NCBI RefSeq assembly: GCF_900090235.1
Contig: NZ_LT607750.1
Coordinates: forward strand, 2,368,501 to 2,432,500
DNA: 64,000 nt
DNA from: Micromonospora echinaurantiaca
GTDB lineage: Bacteria; Actinomycetota; Actinomycetes; Mycobacteriales; Micromonosporaceae
Reading direction: 5' to 3'
The translations under genes and the position numbers were made by a program. This document shows positions 39,914 to 46,530 of the stretch, one piece after another (position 1 is the stretch's first letter; each line of letters opens with the position of its first letter). The notes under the pieces were generated by a model. That model saw nothing but the letters and a program-made list of their open reading frames with translations. It had not been told where the DNA came from and searched no databases.

Positions 39914-40216
39914 GCCACCCGGATGCCGCCGGTCACACCCACAAACCGACAAACACCCCACTCACGGGTCGAACCACCAGCCCGGCCGACGGGCCGGACG
40001 GGGAGATCGACTCCGTGTCGCCGATATGGGGCCATCCCGGACGGGTCGATACCGCCACATCGGCGAAACGACGACAGGGCCCACACGCCCACGGCGGGTC
40101 CGCACACTCGATGCCCCGGATGCGCGGAAAGTCCGGATGACCGACCCGGGCTGAGGTTTCATCCAGCGGGCCCCATGGAATCCCGAGCGGTGGGTGGGGT
40201 CACCGAGGAACGAGCG

Positions 40217-40254
40217 TGATACCTCAGGGGCATATTGATGACTCAGAGGTATCA
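40217..40254. repeat. Inverted repeat TGATACCTC-N20-GAGGTATCA
   Basis: Perfect 9-bp arms (40217-40225 and 40246-40254) around 20 nt containing CATATTGATGACTC. Unusually AT-rich for this genome. It could be a regulator site, a terminator-like hairpin or another dispersed palindrome. No adjacent gene depends on it clearly. Confidence 0.55.
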
Positions 40255-40491
40255 ACCTCCCGGACAACATGCCCAGCCCCGACGACACGCCCGACCCGAC
40301 CCAGCCGCCGCCAGCCGCGCCGGACGGGTCGAGCGAACCGGCGCCAGCGCCACGAACGGACCCGGACCACGACAACGGTGGGGCCACCGTGACCGCACGA
40401 GCGGAGCCGGACCACGACTACATGTCTGCCCACCGTGACCGCACCGCCGGCCCAGACGTGAATCCGGTCGAGCGGCGGAGGACCACGACGA

Positions 40492-40563
40492 GGGTGTGGC
40501 CCGCCGTGACCGGCGCAGGGATCAAGCCTGACCGCCCGGAGCCGGTCACGGCGGGCCACACCC
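40492..40563. repeat. Palindromic element copy 2 (GTGTGGCCCGCCGTG family)
   Basis: 20-bp perfect arms (40492-40511 and 40544-40563) around a 32-nt loop whose reverse complement matches the loop of copy 1 (38396-38427) at all but 2-3 positions. Arms differ from copy 1 by a compensated base change (CCGTGACC/GGTCACGG instead of CCGTGCCC/GGGCACGG), so pairing is kept. Confidence 0.85.
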
Positions 40564-40688
40564 CCAACCGCAACCACCACCCACCGCGAGCGAACCTGGC
40601 ACAGGGATCGAGTCGACCGTCCGGAGCCGGTCACAGAGACCCGAAAGCGGGCGCGCCGGGCGGCAGTGGACCCGCACACCCCAGGCCC

Positions 40689-40694
40689 TAGGGT
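40689..40694 (+). promoter_or_regulatory. -10 element TAGGGT, leaderless promoter of the phosphatase-mshC cluster
   Basis: TAGGGT ends exactly 7 nt before GTG 40702, the spacing expected when transcription starts at the start codon. The same arrangement recurs at 41506-41511 (TAGGGT, 7 nt, ATG 41519) and 42968-42973 (TAGGCT, 7 nt, ATG 42981). Confidence 0.6.
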
Positions 40695-40701
40695 GGTGAC
40701 C

Positions 40702-41406
40702 GTGGCGACCCTTCTGCTTCTGCGACACGGCCGGACGACCGCCAACGCGGACGGTGGGCTGGCCGGCCGCCAGCCGGTCGAGCTCGACGACACCGGCCGG
40801 GCCCAGGCGACCGCGGTCGGCCAGCGGCTCCGGGCGGTGCCGCTGGCGGCGGTGGTGACCAGCCCGTTGATCCGCTGCCGGCAGACCCTGGAGCTGGCGC
40901 TGCCGGAGGCGTCCCCGGTCGTCGAGGAGGGCCTGATCGAGTGCGGCTACGGCACGTGGGAGGGGCAGCCGCTGAAGAAGCTGGCCAAGGAGCCGCTCTG
41001 GCCGGTGGTCCAGCAGCATCCCAGCGCGGCGGTCTTCCCGGAGGGGGAGGCGATGGCGGCGATGGCGGCCCGGGCGGTCGCGGCGGTGCGCTCCTGGGAC
41101 GCCCGGGTCACCGCCGAGCACGGCCCGGAGGCGGTCTGGCTGGCGTGCAGCCACGGCGACGTGATCAAGGCGATCGTGGCGGACGCGCTGGGCGTACATC
41201 TCGACCTGTTTCAGCGGATCGTGGCGGACCCGGCGTCGGTGACCGCGATCCGCTACACGCCGGTGCGCCCGTTCCTGTTGCGGCTCAACGACACCGGCGG
41301 CGACCTGGCCGGTCTGGTGCCGCCGCCGCGCAAGCGGCGCCGGCGGGCGGCCCGGGCGGCCGACTCGGACGCCGCGGTCGGTGGGGGAGCGGGGGCGGCG
41401 CGGTGA
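40702..41406 (+). CDS. Histidine phosphatase family protein (MSMEG_4193 type)
   Basis: A 234-residue phosphoglycerate-mutase-like phosphatase: LLLLRHGRTTANADG (catalytic RHG), SPLIRCRQTLELAL, EGLIECGYGTWEGQPLKKLAKEPLW and VWLACSHGDVIKAIVADALG (second catalytic His). The C-terminus is basic then Gly-rich (PPPRKRRRRAARAADSD...). It heads the conserved actinobacterial series phosphatase-DUF3090-SCO1664-mshC. GTG 40702 is chosen because of the leaderless -10 element; GTG codons at 40693 and 40696 are alternatives. Substrate unknown; cluster context hints at mycothiol or inositol metabolism (inference). Confidence 0.82.
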   Translation: MATLLLLRHGRTTANADGGLAGRQPVELDDTGRAQATAVGQRLRAVPLAAVVTSPLIRCRQTLELALPEASPVVEEGLIECGYGTWEGQPLKKLAKEPLWPVVQQHPSAAVFPEGEAMAAMAARAVAAVRSWDARVTAEHGPEAVWLACSHGDVIKAIVADALGVHLDLFQRIVADPASVTAIRYTPVRPFLLRLNDTGGDLAGLVPPPRKRRRRAARAADSDAAVGGGAGAAR

Positions 41407-41518
41407 GCCCAGCCGGATCAGGGCCGACCCGGCGGTACGGCGGGGGCGCCGGCGCGAGGGTGATTCGGGGTGTCGGTGGGGTGCGCGTTGCCGTTGCGGG
41501 CCGGATAGGGTCGTGGGT

Positions 41519-42097
41519 ATGACCCACCAGGTGCACGCCTTCGAGCCGCCGGAGCGGTTCGTCGCCGGGACCGTCGGGCCGCCGGGGGATCGCACGTTCT
41601 TCCTCCAGGCGCGCGGCGGTGGCCGGCTGGTCAGCGTCGCGCTGGAGAAGGTCCAGGTGTCGTTGCTGGCCGAGAAGCTGGAGGAACTGCTCTCCGAGGC
41701 GCAGCGCCGGTTCGGGGTCGAGCTGCCCGAGCCGGCCACCGGCGTCGGCGACAACGACCCGTTGGACACGCCGGTCGACGAGGAGTTCCGGGTCGGCACC
41801 CTCGGGCTGGCCTTCGACGTGGACACCGCCACGGTGGTGATCGAGGCGATCGCCGCCGGTGAGGCGGAGGCCGAGGTCGAGTTGGGCGAGCCCGACGACG
41901 ACGAGGACTCCGACGACGACGAGCCCGACGACGATCTCGACCGGCTCCGGGTGCGGCTGACCCCGGAGGCGACACGGCAGTTCATCGAACGGGCCCGGCG
42001 GGTGGTCAACGCCGGCCGGCCGCCCTGCCCGCTCTGCGGTCAGCCGCTGGATCCCGCGGGCCACCTCTGCCCGCGGCACAACGGTTACCACCGGTGA
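41519..42097 (+). CDS. DUF3090 family protein
   Basis: A 192-residue protein: MTHQVHAFEPPERFVAGTVGPPGDRTFFLQARGGGRLVSVALEKVQVSLLAEKLEELL is the family start, followed by a beta-rich core, a low-complexity acidic run (EPDDDEDSDDDEPDDD) and a C-terminal zinc-ribbon-like PPCPLCGQPLDPAGHLCPRHNGY with three Cys and a His. Function is not established. TAGGGT 7 nt before ATG 41519 suggests its own leaderless promoter in addition to read-through. Its stop overlaps the next start (GTGA). Confidence 0.82.
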   Translation: MTHQVHAFEPPERFVAGTVGPPGDRTFFLQARGGGRLVSVALEKVQVSLLAEKLEELLSEAQRRFGVELPEPATGVGDNDPLDTPVDEEFRVGTLGLAFDVDTATVVIEAIAAGEAEAEVELGEPDDDEDSDDDEPDDDLDRLRVRLTPEATRQFIERARRVVNAGRPPCPLCGQPLDPAGHLCPRHNGYHR

Positions 42098-42912
42098 CGT
42101 CGTCCGGTCTGCAACCCCGCCAGGACGGCGACGCCGCGCTCCGGCTGCTCCGCGACGGCGCGCTCGACCTCGAGGGCCGGCTGGTGGACGCCTCGAACAC
42201 CACCCTGCGGGGGATCCTCACCCTGGACGGGGTGACCGCCCGCTGCGTCTACAAGCCGGTCCGGGGCGAGCGACCGCTCTGGGACTTCCCGGACGGCACG
42301 CTGGCCGGCCGGGAGGTGGCCGCGTACCTGGTCTCCCGGGCCACCGGCTGGGATCTGGTGCCGCCGACGGTGCTGCGGGACGGCCCGTTGGGGCCGGGTT
42401 CGTGCCAGCTCTGGATCGACGAGCCGGCCGACGCGGAGCCGCTGGTCGGCTTCGTGCCGGCCGACGCGCTGCCGCCGCGCTGGTTCCCGATCGCCGCCGC
42501 CCGCGACGATGACGGCACCCCCTACGCGCTGGCGCACGCTGACGACCCGCGGCTGGCCCGGCTCGTGGTGCTCGACGCGGTGATCAACAATGCCGACCGC
42601 AAGGGCGGCCACGTGCTGGTCGGCCCGGACGACCGGATCTACGGCGTGGACCACGGGGTGAGCTTCCACGTCGAGGAGAAGCTGCGCACGGTGCTCTGGG
42701 GCTGGGCCGGCCGGCAGCTGCCGGCGGACGCGGTGGAGATGCTCGACGCACTCGCCGGGCAGGTCACCGGGGCGCTCGGCGCCGAACTGGCCGACCACCT
42801 GACGATCACCGAGATCGCCGAACTGGCCGCCCGGATCGACCGGCTGCGCGACACCGGCCGGTTCCCGCAGCCGCCCCAGGACTGGCCGGCGGTGCCCTGG
42901 CCACCCATGTGA
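42094..42912 (+). CDS. SCO1664 family protein (PI3/4-kinase-like fold)
   Basis: A 272-residue protein of the SCO1664 family: [81 protein letters not shown] is the N-lobe with an ATP-lysine candidate in [53 protein letters not shown] has the NNADRK and D-H-G motifs of HipA/PI4-kinase-like phosphotransferases. It therefore looks enzymatically competent; substrate unknown. GTG 42094 overlaps the DUF3090 stop. Confidence 0.82.
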   Translation: MTSSGLQPRQDGDAALRLLRDGALDLEGRLVDASNTTLRGILTLDGVTARCVYKPVRGERPLWDFPDGTLAGREVAAYLVSRATGWDLVPPTVLRDGPLGPGSCQLWIDEPADAEPLVGFVPADALPPRWFPIAAARDDDGTPYALAHADDPRLARLVVLDAVINNADRKGGHVLVGPDDRIYGVDHGVSFHVEEKLRTVLWGWAGRQLPADAVEMLDALAGQVTGALGAELADHLTITEIAELAARIDRLRDTGRFPQPPQDWPAVPWPPM

Positions 42913-42967
42913 GCCGCTGTCGTGATGATCACCCCGGTGCTCGTCCTGCCCCCGTCGTAGCGCTGGC

Positions 42968-42973
42968 TAGGCT
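42968..42973 (+). promoter_or_regulatory. -10 element TAGGCT directly before mshC
   Basis: TAGGCT followed by exactly 7 nt and ATG 42981, consistent with a leaderless mshC mRNA independent of the upstream genes. No clear -35. Confidence 0.5.
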
Positions 42974-42980
42974 GGCAATC

Positions 42981-44219
42981 ATGGAGTCTTGGGCGGGACA
43001 TGAGGTGCCGCGGCTGCCCGGCAGGGGCGGGCCGCTGGCGTTGTTCGACTCGGCGCGGCAGGGGGTCCACCCGAGCGAGCCGGACGGCACGGCGACCATG
43101 TACGTCTGCGGCATCACCCCGTACGACGCCACGCACCTCGGTCACGCCGCCACCATGATCACGTTCGACCTGGTCCAGCGCGTCTGGCGGGACGCCGGCC
43201 TGGACGTGCAGTACGTGCAGAACGTCACCGACATCGACGACCCGCTGCTGGAGCGGGCGGCCCGCGACGGGGAGGACTGGAAGGTCCTCGCGATGCGGGA
43301 GACCGCGCTGTTCCGGGAGGACATGGAGGCGCTGCGGATGATCCCGCCGGCGCACTACGTGGGCGCGATCGAGTCGATCCCGGACATCGCCGAGAAGGTC
43401 CTGATGTTGCTCAAGGACGGCGCCGCGTACCGGCTGGAGGACGGCACCGGCGACGTCTACTTCGACATCAGCGCGGCGCCCCGGTTCGGCTACGAGTCCA
43501 ACCTGTCCCGCGAGCAGATGCTGGAGATCTTCCCGGAGCGCGGCGGCGACCCGGAGCGGGCCGGCAAGCGTGACCCGCTCGACCCGCTGCTCTGGCGGGG
43601 CGCCCGCGAGGGGGAGCCGTCCTGGCCGGGCGGCGAGCTGGGCGCGGGTCGCCCGGGCTGGCACATCGAGTGTGCGGTGATCGCGCTGGGTCTGCTCGGC
43701 GACCGGATCGACGTCCAGGGCGGCGGCAACGATCTGCTCTTCCCGCACCACGAGTGTTCCGCCGCGCACGCCGAGCGGCTCACCGGTGAGGCGCCGTTCG
43801 CGACGCACTACACGCACGCCGGCATGATCGGCCTGGACGGCGAGAAGATGTCGAAGTCCCGGGGCAACCTGGTCTTCGTCTCCCGGCTGCGGGCCGACCA
43901 GGTGGATCCGATGGCGGTGCGGCTGGCGCTGCTGTCCGGGCACTACCGGGCCGACCGGTCCTGGACCGACGACCTGCTCACCACGGCGCAGCAGCGGCTG
44001 GCCCGCTGGCGGCGGGCCGCCGCCGCGCCGTCCGGGCCGTCCGGCGCCGAGTTCCTGGCCGGCGTACGCGCCCGGCTCGCCGACGACCTGGACACTCCCG
44101 GCGCGCTGGCGCTCGCCGACGCCTGGGCCGAGCAGGCCCTGGCCGGCACCGCCGACGACCCGGCCGCCCCCGCTCTCTTCGCCGACACCCTGGACGCCCT
44201 CCTCGGCATCCGCCTCTGA
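42981..44219 (+). CDS. mshC: Mycothiol biosynthesis ligase MshC (cysteine:GlcN-Ins ligase)
   Basis: A 412-residue enzyme that joins cysteine to GlcN-inositol with ATP, the penultimate step of mycothiol synthesis. It is a CysRS-like protein: zinc ligands C43 ([16 protein letters not shown]), C231 ([13 protein letters not shown]) and H256/H257 ([12 protein letters not shown]), with KMSKS at 289-293. MshC is told from CysRS by the short C-terminal domain, the [23 protein letters not shown]-terminus and the neighbours. ATG 42981 is used rather than the frame start at 42909 because family similarity begins here. A palindromic terminator follows at 44261. Confidence 0.95.
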   Translation: MESWAGHEVPRLPGRGGPLALFDSARQGVHPSEPDGTATMYVCGITPYDATHLGHAATMITFDLVQRVWRDAGLDVQYVQNVTDIDDPLLERAARDGEDWKVLAMRETALFREDMEALRMIPPAHYVGAIESIPDIAEKVLMLLKDGAAYRLEDGTGDVYFDISAAPRFGYESNLSREQMLEIFPERGGDPERAGKRDPLDPLLWRGAREGEPSWPGGELGAGRPGWHIECAVIALGLLGDRIDVQGGGNDLLFPHHECSAAHAERLTGEAPFATHYTHAGMIGLDGEKMSKSRGNLVFVSRLRADQVDPMAVRLALLSGHYRADRSWTDDLLTTAQQRLARWRRAAAAPSGPSGAEFLAGVRARLADDLDTPGALALADAWAEQALAGTADDPAAPALFADTLDALLGIRL

Positions 44220-44260
44220 CCACCCCCAACCCCAACCCCGGCCCGCCCGCCTTTGGGCCC

Positions 44261-44321
44261 GTTGATCATGAAGTTGTTGCCGCGACCCGCCGAGGCGGCC
44301 GGCAACAACTTCATGATCGAC
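44261..44321. repeat. 22-bp inverted repeat, GTTGATCATGA family, between convergent genes
   Basis: Arms 44261-44282 and 44300-44321 pair with a single G-T wobble around a 17-nt loop. It lies between the stops of mshC and the opposing GntR gene (44346). The outer core GTTGATCATGA-GTTG is shared with the element at 4203-4263, while the inner stem and loop differ, so both are members of one palindromic family and probable bidirectional terminators. Confidence 0.85.
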
Positions 44322-44345
44322 CGGGCTGGCTCCGGGGGAGAGGAG

Positions 44346-45137
44346 TCAGGCGAGGGTGAGGCCGGGGTCGGGGTCTGGTTCGGGGGCGGGGGCGGGGATC
44401 TTGTACTCCTCGGTGAGCGTGGTGACCGGGCCGGGCCAGGTGGCCTGGGCGACCTCGATCGGCTTGCGGGCGCCGTCGTAGGCGACGTGCAGCAGGTGCA
44501 GCACCGGGGTGTCCGGGCGGATCTGCAGGATCTCCGCCTCCTCCCGGCTGGGCTGGCGGGCGCTGATCGTGTCGGTCGCCGAGACGTACCGCCGCCCGGT
44601 GGCCTCCTCGGCCTCCTGGTAGAGCGGCCGGCCGTACGCCTCGCTGCGTTCCAGTGAGGTGCCGGCGGCGTCGGCGGGCAGGAACCAGGAAGCGCCGACC
44701 TCGACCGGGGAGTCCTCGGTGCGGACCAGGTGCCGGCGGCAGATCAGCTCGGTGCCGTCGGGCACGCCGAACGCGTCGGCCACCTCGGGCGGGGCGGGGG
44801 CGCGGCCGACCGAGACGAGTTGCTGCTTGTACCGGGCGGCCAGGTCGGTGTGGTAGCCGCGGAAGCCGCCGTACCGTCCCCGGGAGAGCCGGTTGAGTCG
44901 CCGCCGGGTGCCCCGGACGTACGTGCCGGAGCCCGGCTTGGTGATCAGGATGCCCTCGACCCGCAGCTGGTCGACGGCGCGCTGCACGGTCTGCTTGGCC
45001 ACCCCGAACATCTCGGCGATGGCCGGGATGGACGGCAGCCGCTCACCCGGACCCCAGTCGCCGCGCCGCACCTGCGCCTTGAGCTGCGCGGCGATCTGCC
45101 GGTGCGGGAACTCGGCCGCGCCCGGATTGATCTGCAT
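44346..45137 (-). CDS. GntR-family regulator, HutC/UTRA subfamily
   Basis: A 263-residue transcription factor. The winged helix is at ~15-75 (FPHRQIAAQLKAQVRRGDWGPGERLPSIPAIAEMFGVAKQTVQRAVDQLRVEGILITKPGSGTYV), and the UTRA effector-binding domain follows (~90-245: DGTELICRRHLVRTEDSPVEVGASWFLPADAAGTSLERSEAYGRPLYQEAEEATG). ATG 45137 has GAGGAGG 6-7 nt upstream. A CTAGG-TT-CCTAG inverted repeat just upstream suggests autoregulation. There is no obvious catabolic neighbour, so the ligand is unknown. Confidence 0.87.
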   Translation of the reverse strand: MQINPGAAEFPHRQIAAQLKAQVRRGDWGPGERLPSIPAIAEMFGVAKQTVQRAVDQLRVEGILITKPGSGTYVRGTRRRLNRLSRGRYGGFRGYHTDLAARYKQQLVSVGRAPAPPEVADAFGVPDGTELICRRHLVRTEDSPVEVGASWFLPADAAGTSLERSEAYGRPLYQEAEEATGRRYVSATDTISARQPSREEAEILQIRPDTPVLHLLHVAYDGARKPIEVAQATWPGPVTTLTEEYKIPAPAPEPDPDPGLTLA

Positions 45138-45157
45138 GCCCGCCTCCTCGATCACAG

Positions 45158-45179
45158 CTAGGTTCCTAGGATGGCCTAG
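45158..45179 (-). promoter_or_regulatory. CTAGG inverted repeat upstream of the GntR gene
   Basis: CTAGG-TT-CCTAG (45158-45169) with a further CCTAG half-site at 45175-45179, 21-42 nt before the ATG. Position and symmetry fit an autoregulatory operator. It is shorter than typical HutC-type sites, so the link is inferred. Confidence 0.45.
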
Positions 45180-45258
45180 CGGGTGTGACCACGCCACCCC
45201 GGACACGCCGAGAACCCTGCCCTCTGCGACCGAGTTCGGGAGCGGTCAAGGTTTCGCG

Positions 45259-45324
45259 AGCGAAGCCGAGAGCCCAAAGAGGGGCGAGGCCGAGCGCCCC
45301 GGGAAAGAGCGAGGCCGAGAGCCC
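45259..45324. repeat. Three ~24-bp direct repeats
   Basis: AGCGAAGCCGAGAGCCC (45259), GGCGAGGCCGAGCGCCC (45283) and AGCGAGGCCGAGAGCCC (45308) are spaced 24 and 25 bp apart with AAAGAG/GGAAAGA-type linkers. Purine-rich, in the 260-bp gap between the GntR and PAC2 genes. Confidence 0.65.
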
Positions 45325-45345
45325 AGAGAAAGTCCGGAGAAACGA

Positions 45346-45378
45346 ACCGGGCCCCGGAACGCATGTCCGGGGCCCGGT
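45346..45378 (-). terminator. 13-bp hairpin after the PAC2 gene
   Basis: ACCGGGCCCCGGA (45346-45358) and its complement (45366-45378) with a 7-nt loop, 19 nt past the PAC2 stop on the minus strand. Confidence 0.85.
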
Positions 45379-45397
45379 GGGCGAACGGGGGAGCGGG

Positions 45398-46267
45398 CTA
45401 CCAGGAGCCGGCGGTCGGGCCGGCCGAGCCGCCGCGGCGGCGCAGGTACTTCTCGAACTCCTGGGCGATCTCGTCACCGGTCAGCGGGGTGATGCCCGCG
45501 TCGCCGACGCGCTCCTCCAACTCGCGCACGTACTCGCCGAGTTCGGCGTCCTGCTCGGCGGCGCTGCGCACCCGCTGCTCCCACTCGGCGGCCTCCTCGG
45601 CCAGGTCGGCCATCGGCACCGGCAGGTCGAGCACCTCCTCGACCCGGTGCAGCAGGGCGAGGGTGGCCTTGGGGCAGGGCGGGTTGTTGGCGTAATGCGG
45701 CACGTGCACCCAGAACGAGACCGCGTCGACCTCGGCCCGGGTGCAGGCGTCGTGCAGCACCCCGACGATGCCGGTCGGCCCGTCGTAGCGGGTGGGGGTG
45801 AGCTGGTAGCGCTCGGCGGCCCGGGAGTCCGAGGCGCTGCCGCTGATCGGCAGCGGCCGGGTGTACGGCACGTCGGCCAGCAGCGCGCCGAGCAGCACCA
45901 CCCGCTCGACCTCCAGGCTGTGGCAGATCTCCAGCACCTGCTCGCAGAAGGTGCGCCAGCGCATGCTCGGCTCGATGCCGCGGATCAGCACCACGTCGCG
46001 CTCGGTGCCCTCGGGGCTGGCCACCATGAACCGGGTGGTGGGCCACTGCACCCGACGGGTCTCGCCCTCGGCCATGGTGATGGTGGGCCGGCTGACCTGG
46101 AAGTCGTAGAAGTCCTCCGGGTCCAGCTCGGTGACCTGCCGGGCGTTCCACACCTGCTCCAGGTGTTCAACTGCGGCGGTGGACGCGTCCGCGGCGTCGT
46201 TCCACCCCTCGAACGCGGCGATGGCCACCGGGGACCGCAGCACCGGCAGTCCGTCGAACTCGGTCAC
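45398..46267 (-). CDS. PAC2 family protein (proteasome-assembly-chaperone-like)
   Basis: A 289-residue protein: LPVLRSPVAIAAFEGWNDAADASTAAVEHLEQVW, ARQVTELDPEDFYDFQVSRPTI, DVVLIRGIEPSMRWRTFCEQVLEIC, VVLLGALLADVPYTRPLPI and PTGIVGVLHDACTRAEVDAVSFWVHVPHYANNPPCPKATLALLHRVEEVLDL are the PAC2 core. The ~50-residue C-terminal helix is acidic. Actinobacterial PAC2 proteins are linked with proteasome biology by family relationship only; no proteasome genes are in this window. The GTG start has GGGAGAGG. Confidence 0.85.
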   Translation of the reverse strand: MTEFDGLPVLRSPVAIAAFEGWNDAADASTAAVEHLEQVWNARQVTELDPEDFYDFQVSRPTITMAEGETRRVQWPTTRFMVASPEGTERDVVLIRGIEPSMRWRTFCEQVLEICHSLEVERVVLLGALLADVPYTRPLPISGSASDSRAAERYQLTPTRYDGPTGIVGVLHDACTRAEVDAVSFWVHVPHYANNPPCPKATLALLHRVEEVLDLPVPMADLAEEAAEWEQRVRSAAEQDAELGEYVRELEERVGDAGITPLTGDEIAQEFEKYLRRRGGSAGPTAGSW

Positions 46268-46517
46268 GCCGTCACCTCTCCCTGCTGGTCGCGGACGGTG
46301 CCGGGGCCGCGCCCGGTGTCCCGCCGGCCGGGCACGGGGGCGCTGCTGTTGTCCTTCACGTCCGCCAGCCTACGTCCCGGGGCCGGGCGCGGCCCGGTGG
46401 CCGCGCCGGTCGGCAGGCGGGAAGCAACGGGCATAAGCCTACAGACCAGACAGGGTGATCCCGCTGACAGTATCTGGGACAGGGGTATGGGCCGCGACGT
46501 GGTCGGGGGCGGCACAC

Positions 46518-46523
46518 TAACCT
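46518..46523 (+). promoter_or_regulatory. -10 element TAACCT before metH (leaderless)
   Basis: TAACCT followed by exactly 7 nt and GTG 46531. Transcription would begin at the start codon, leaving no 5' leader, which argues against a riboswitch in front of metH. Confidence 0.6.
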
Positions 46524-46530
46524 GAACGGC

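Larger units (their letters stand above)
39914..40688. other. Gene-free stretch upstream of the phosphatase-mshC cluster
   Basis: No gene is supported in this 775-bp stretch. The open frames are Arg/Pro-rich shadows that cross palindromes. It holds a 9-bp inverted repeat (40217-40254) in an AT-richer patch and the second copy of the GTGTGGCCCGCCGTG palindromic element (40492-40563). Confidence 0.55.

Noticed and set aside
42909..42980. Longer N-terminus for MshC (start at 42909)
   Set aside because: Family similarity starts at [10 protein letters not shown] (42981), and a leaderless promoter element fits that start.
46268..46530. Possible cobalamin or SAM/SAH riboswitch before metH
   Set aside because: No B12-box-like or SAH-type conserved segment was seen, and a -10 element 7 nt before the start codon leaves no leader.
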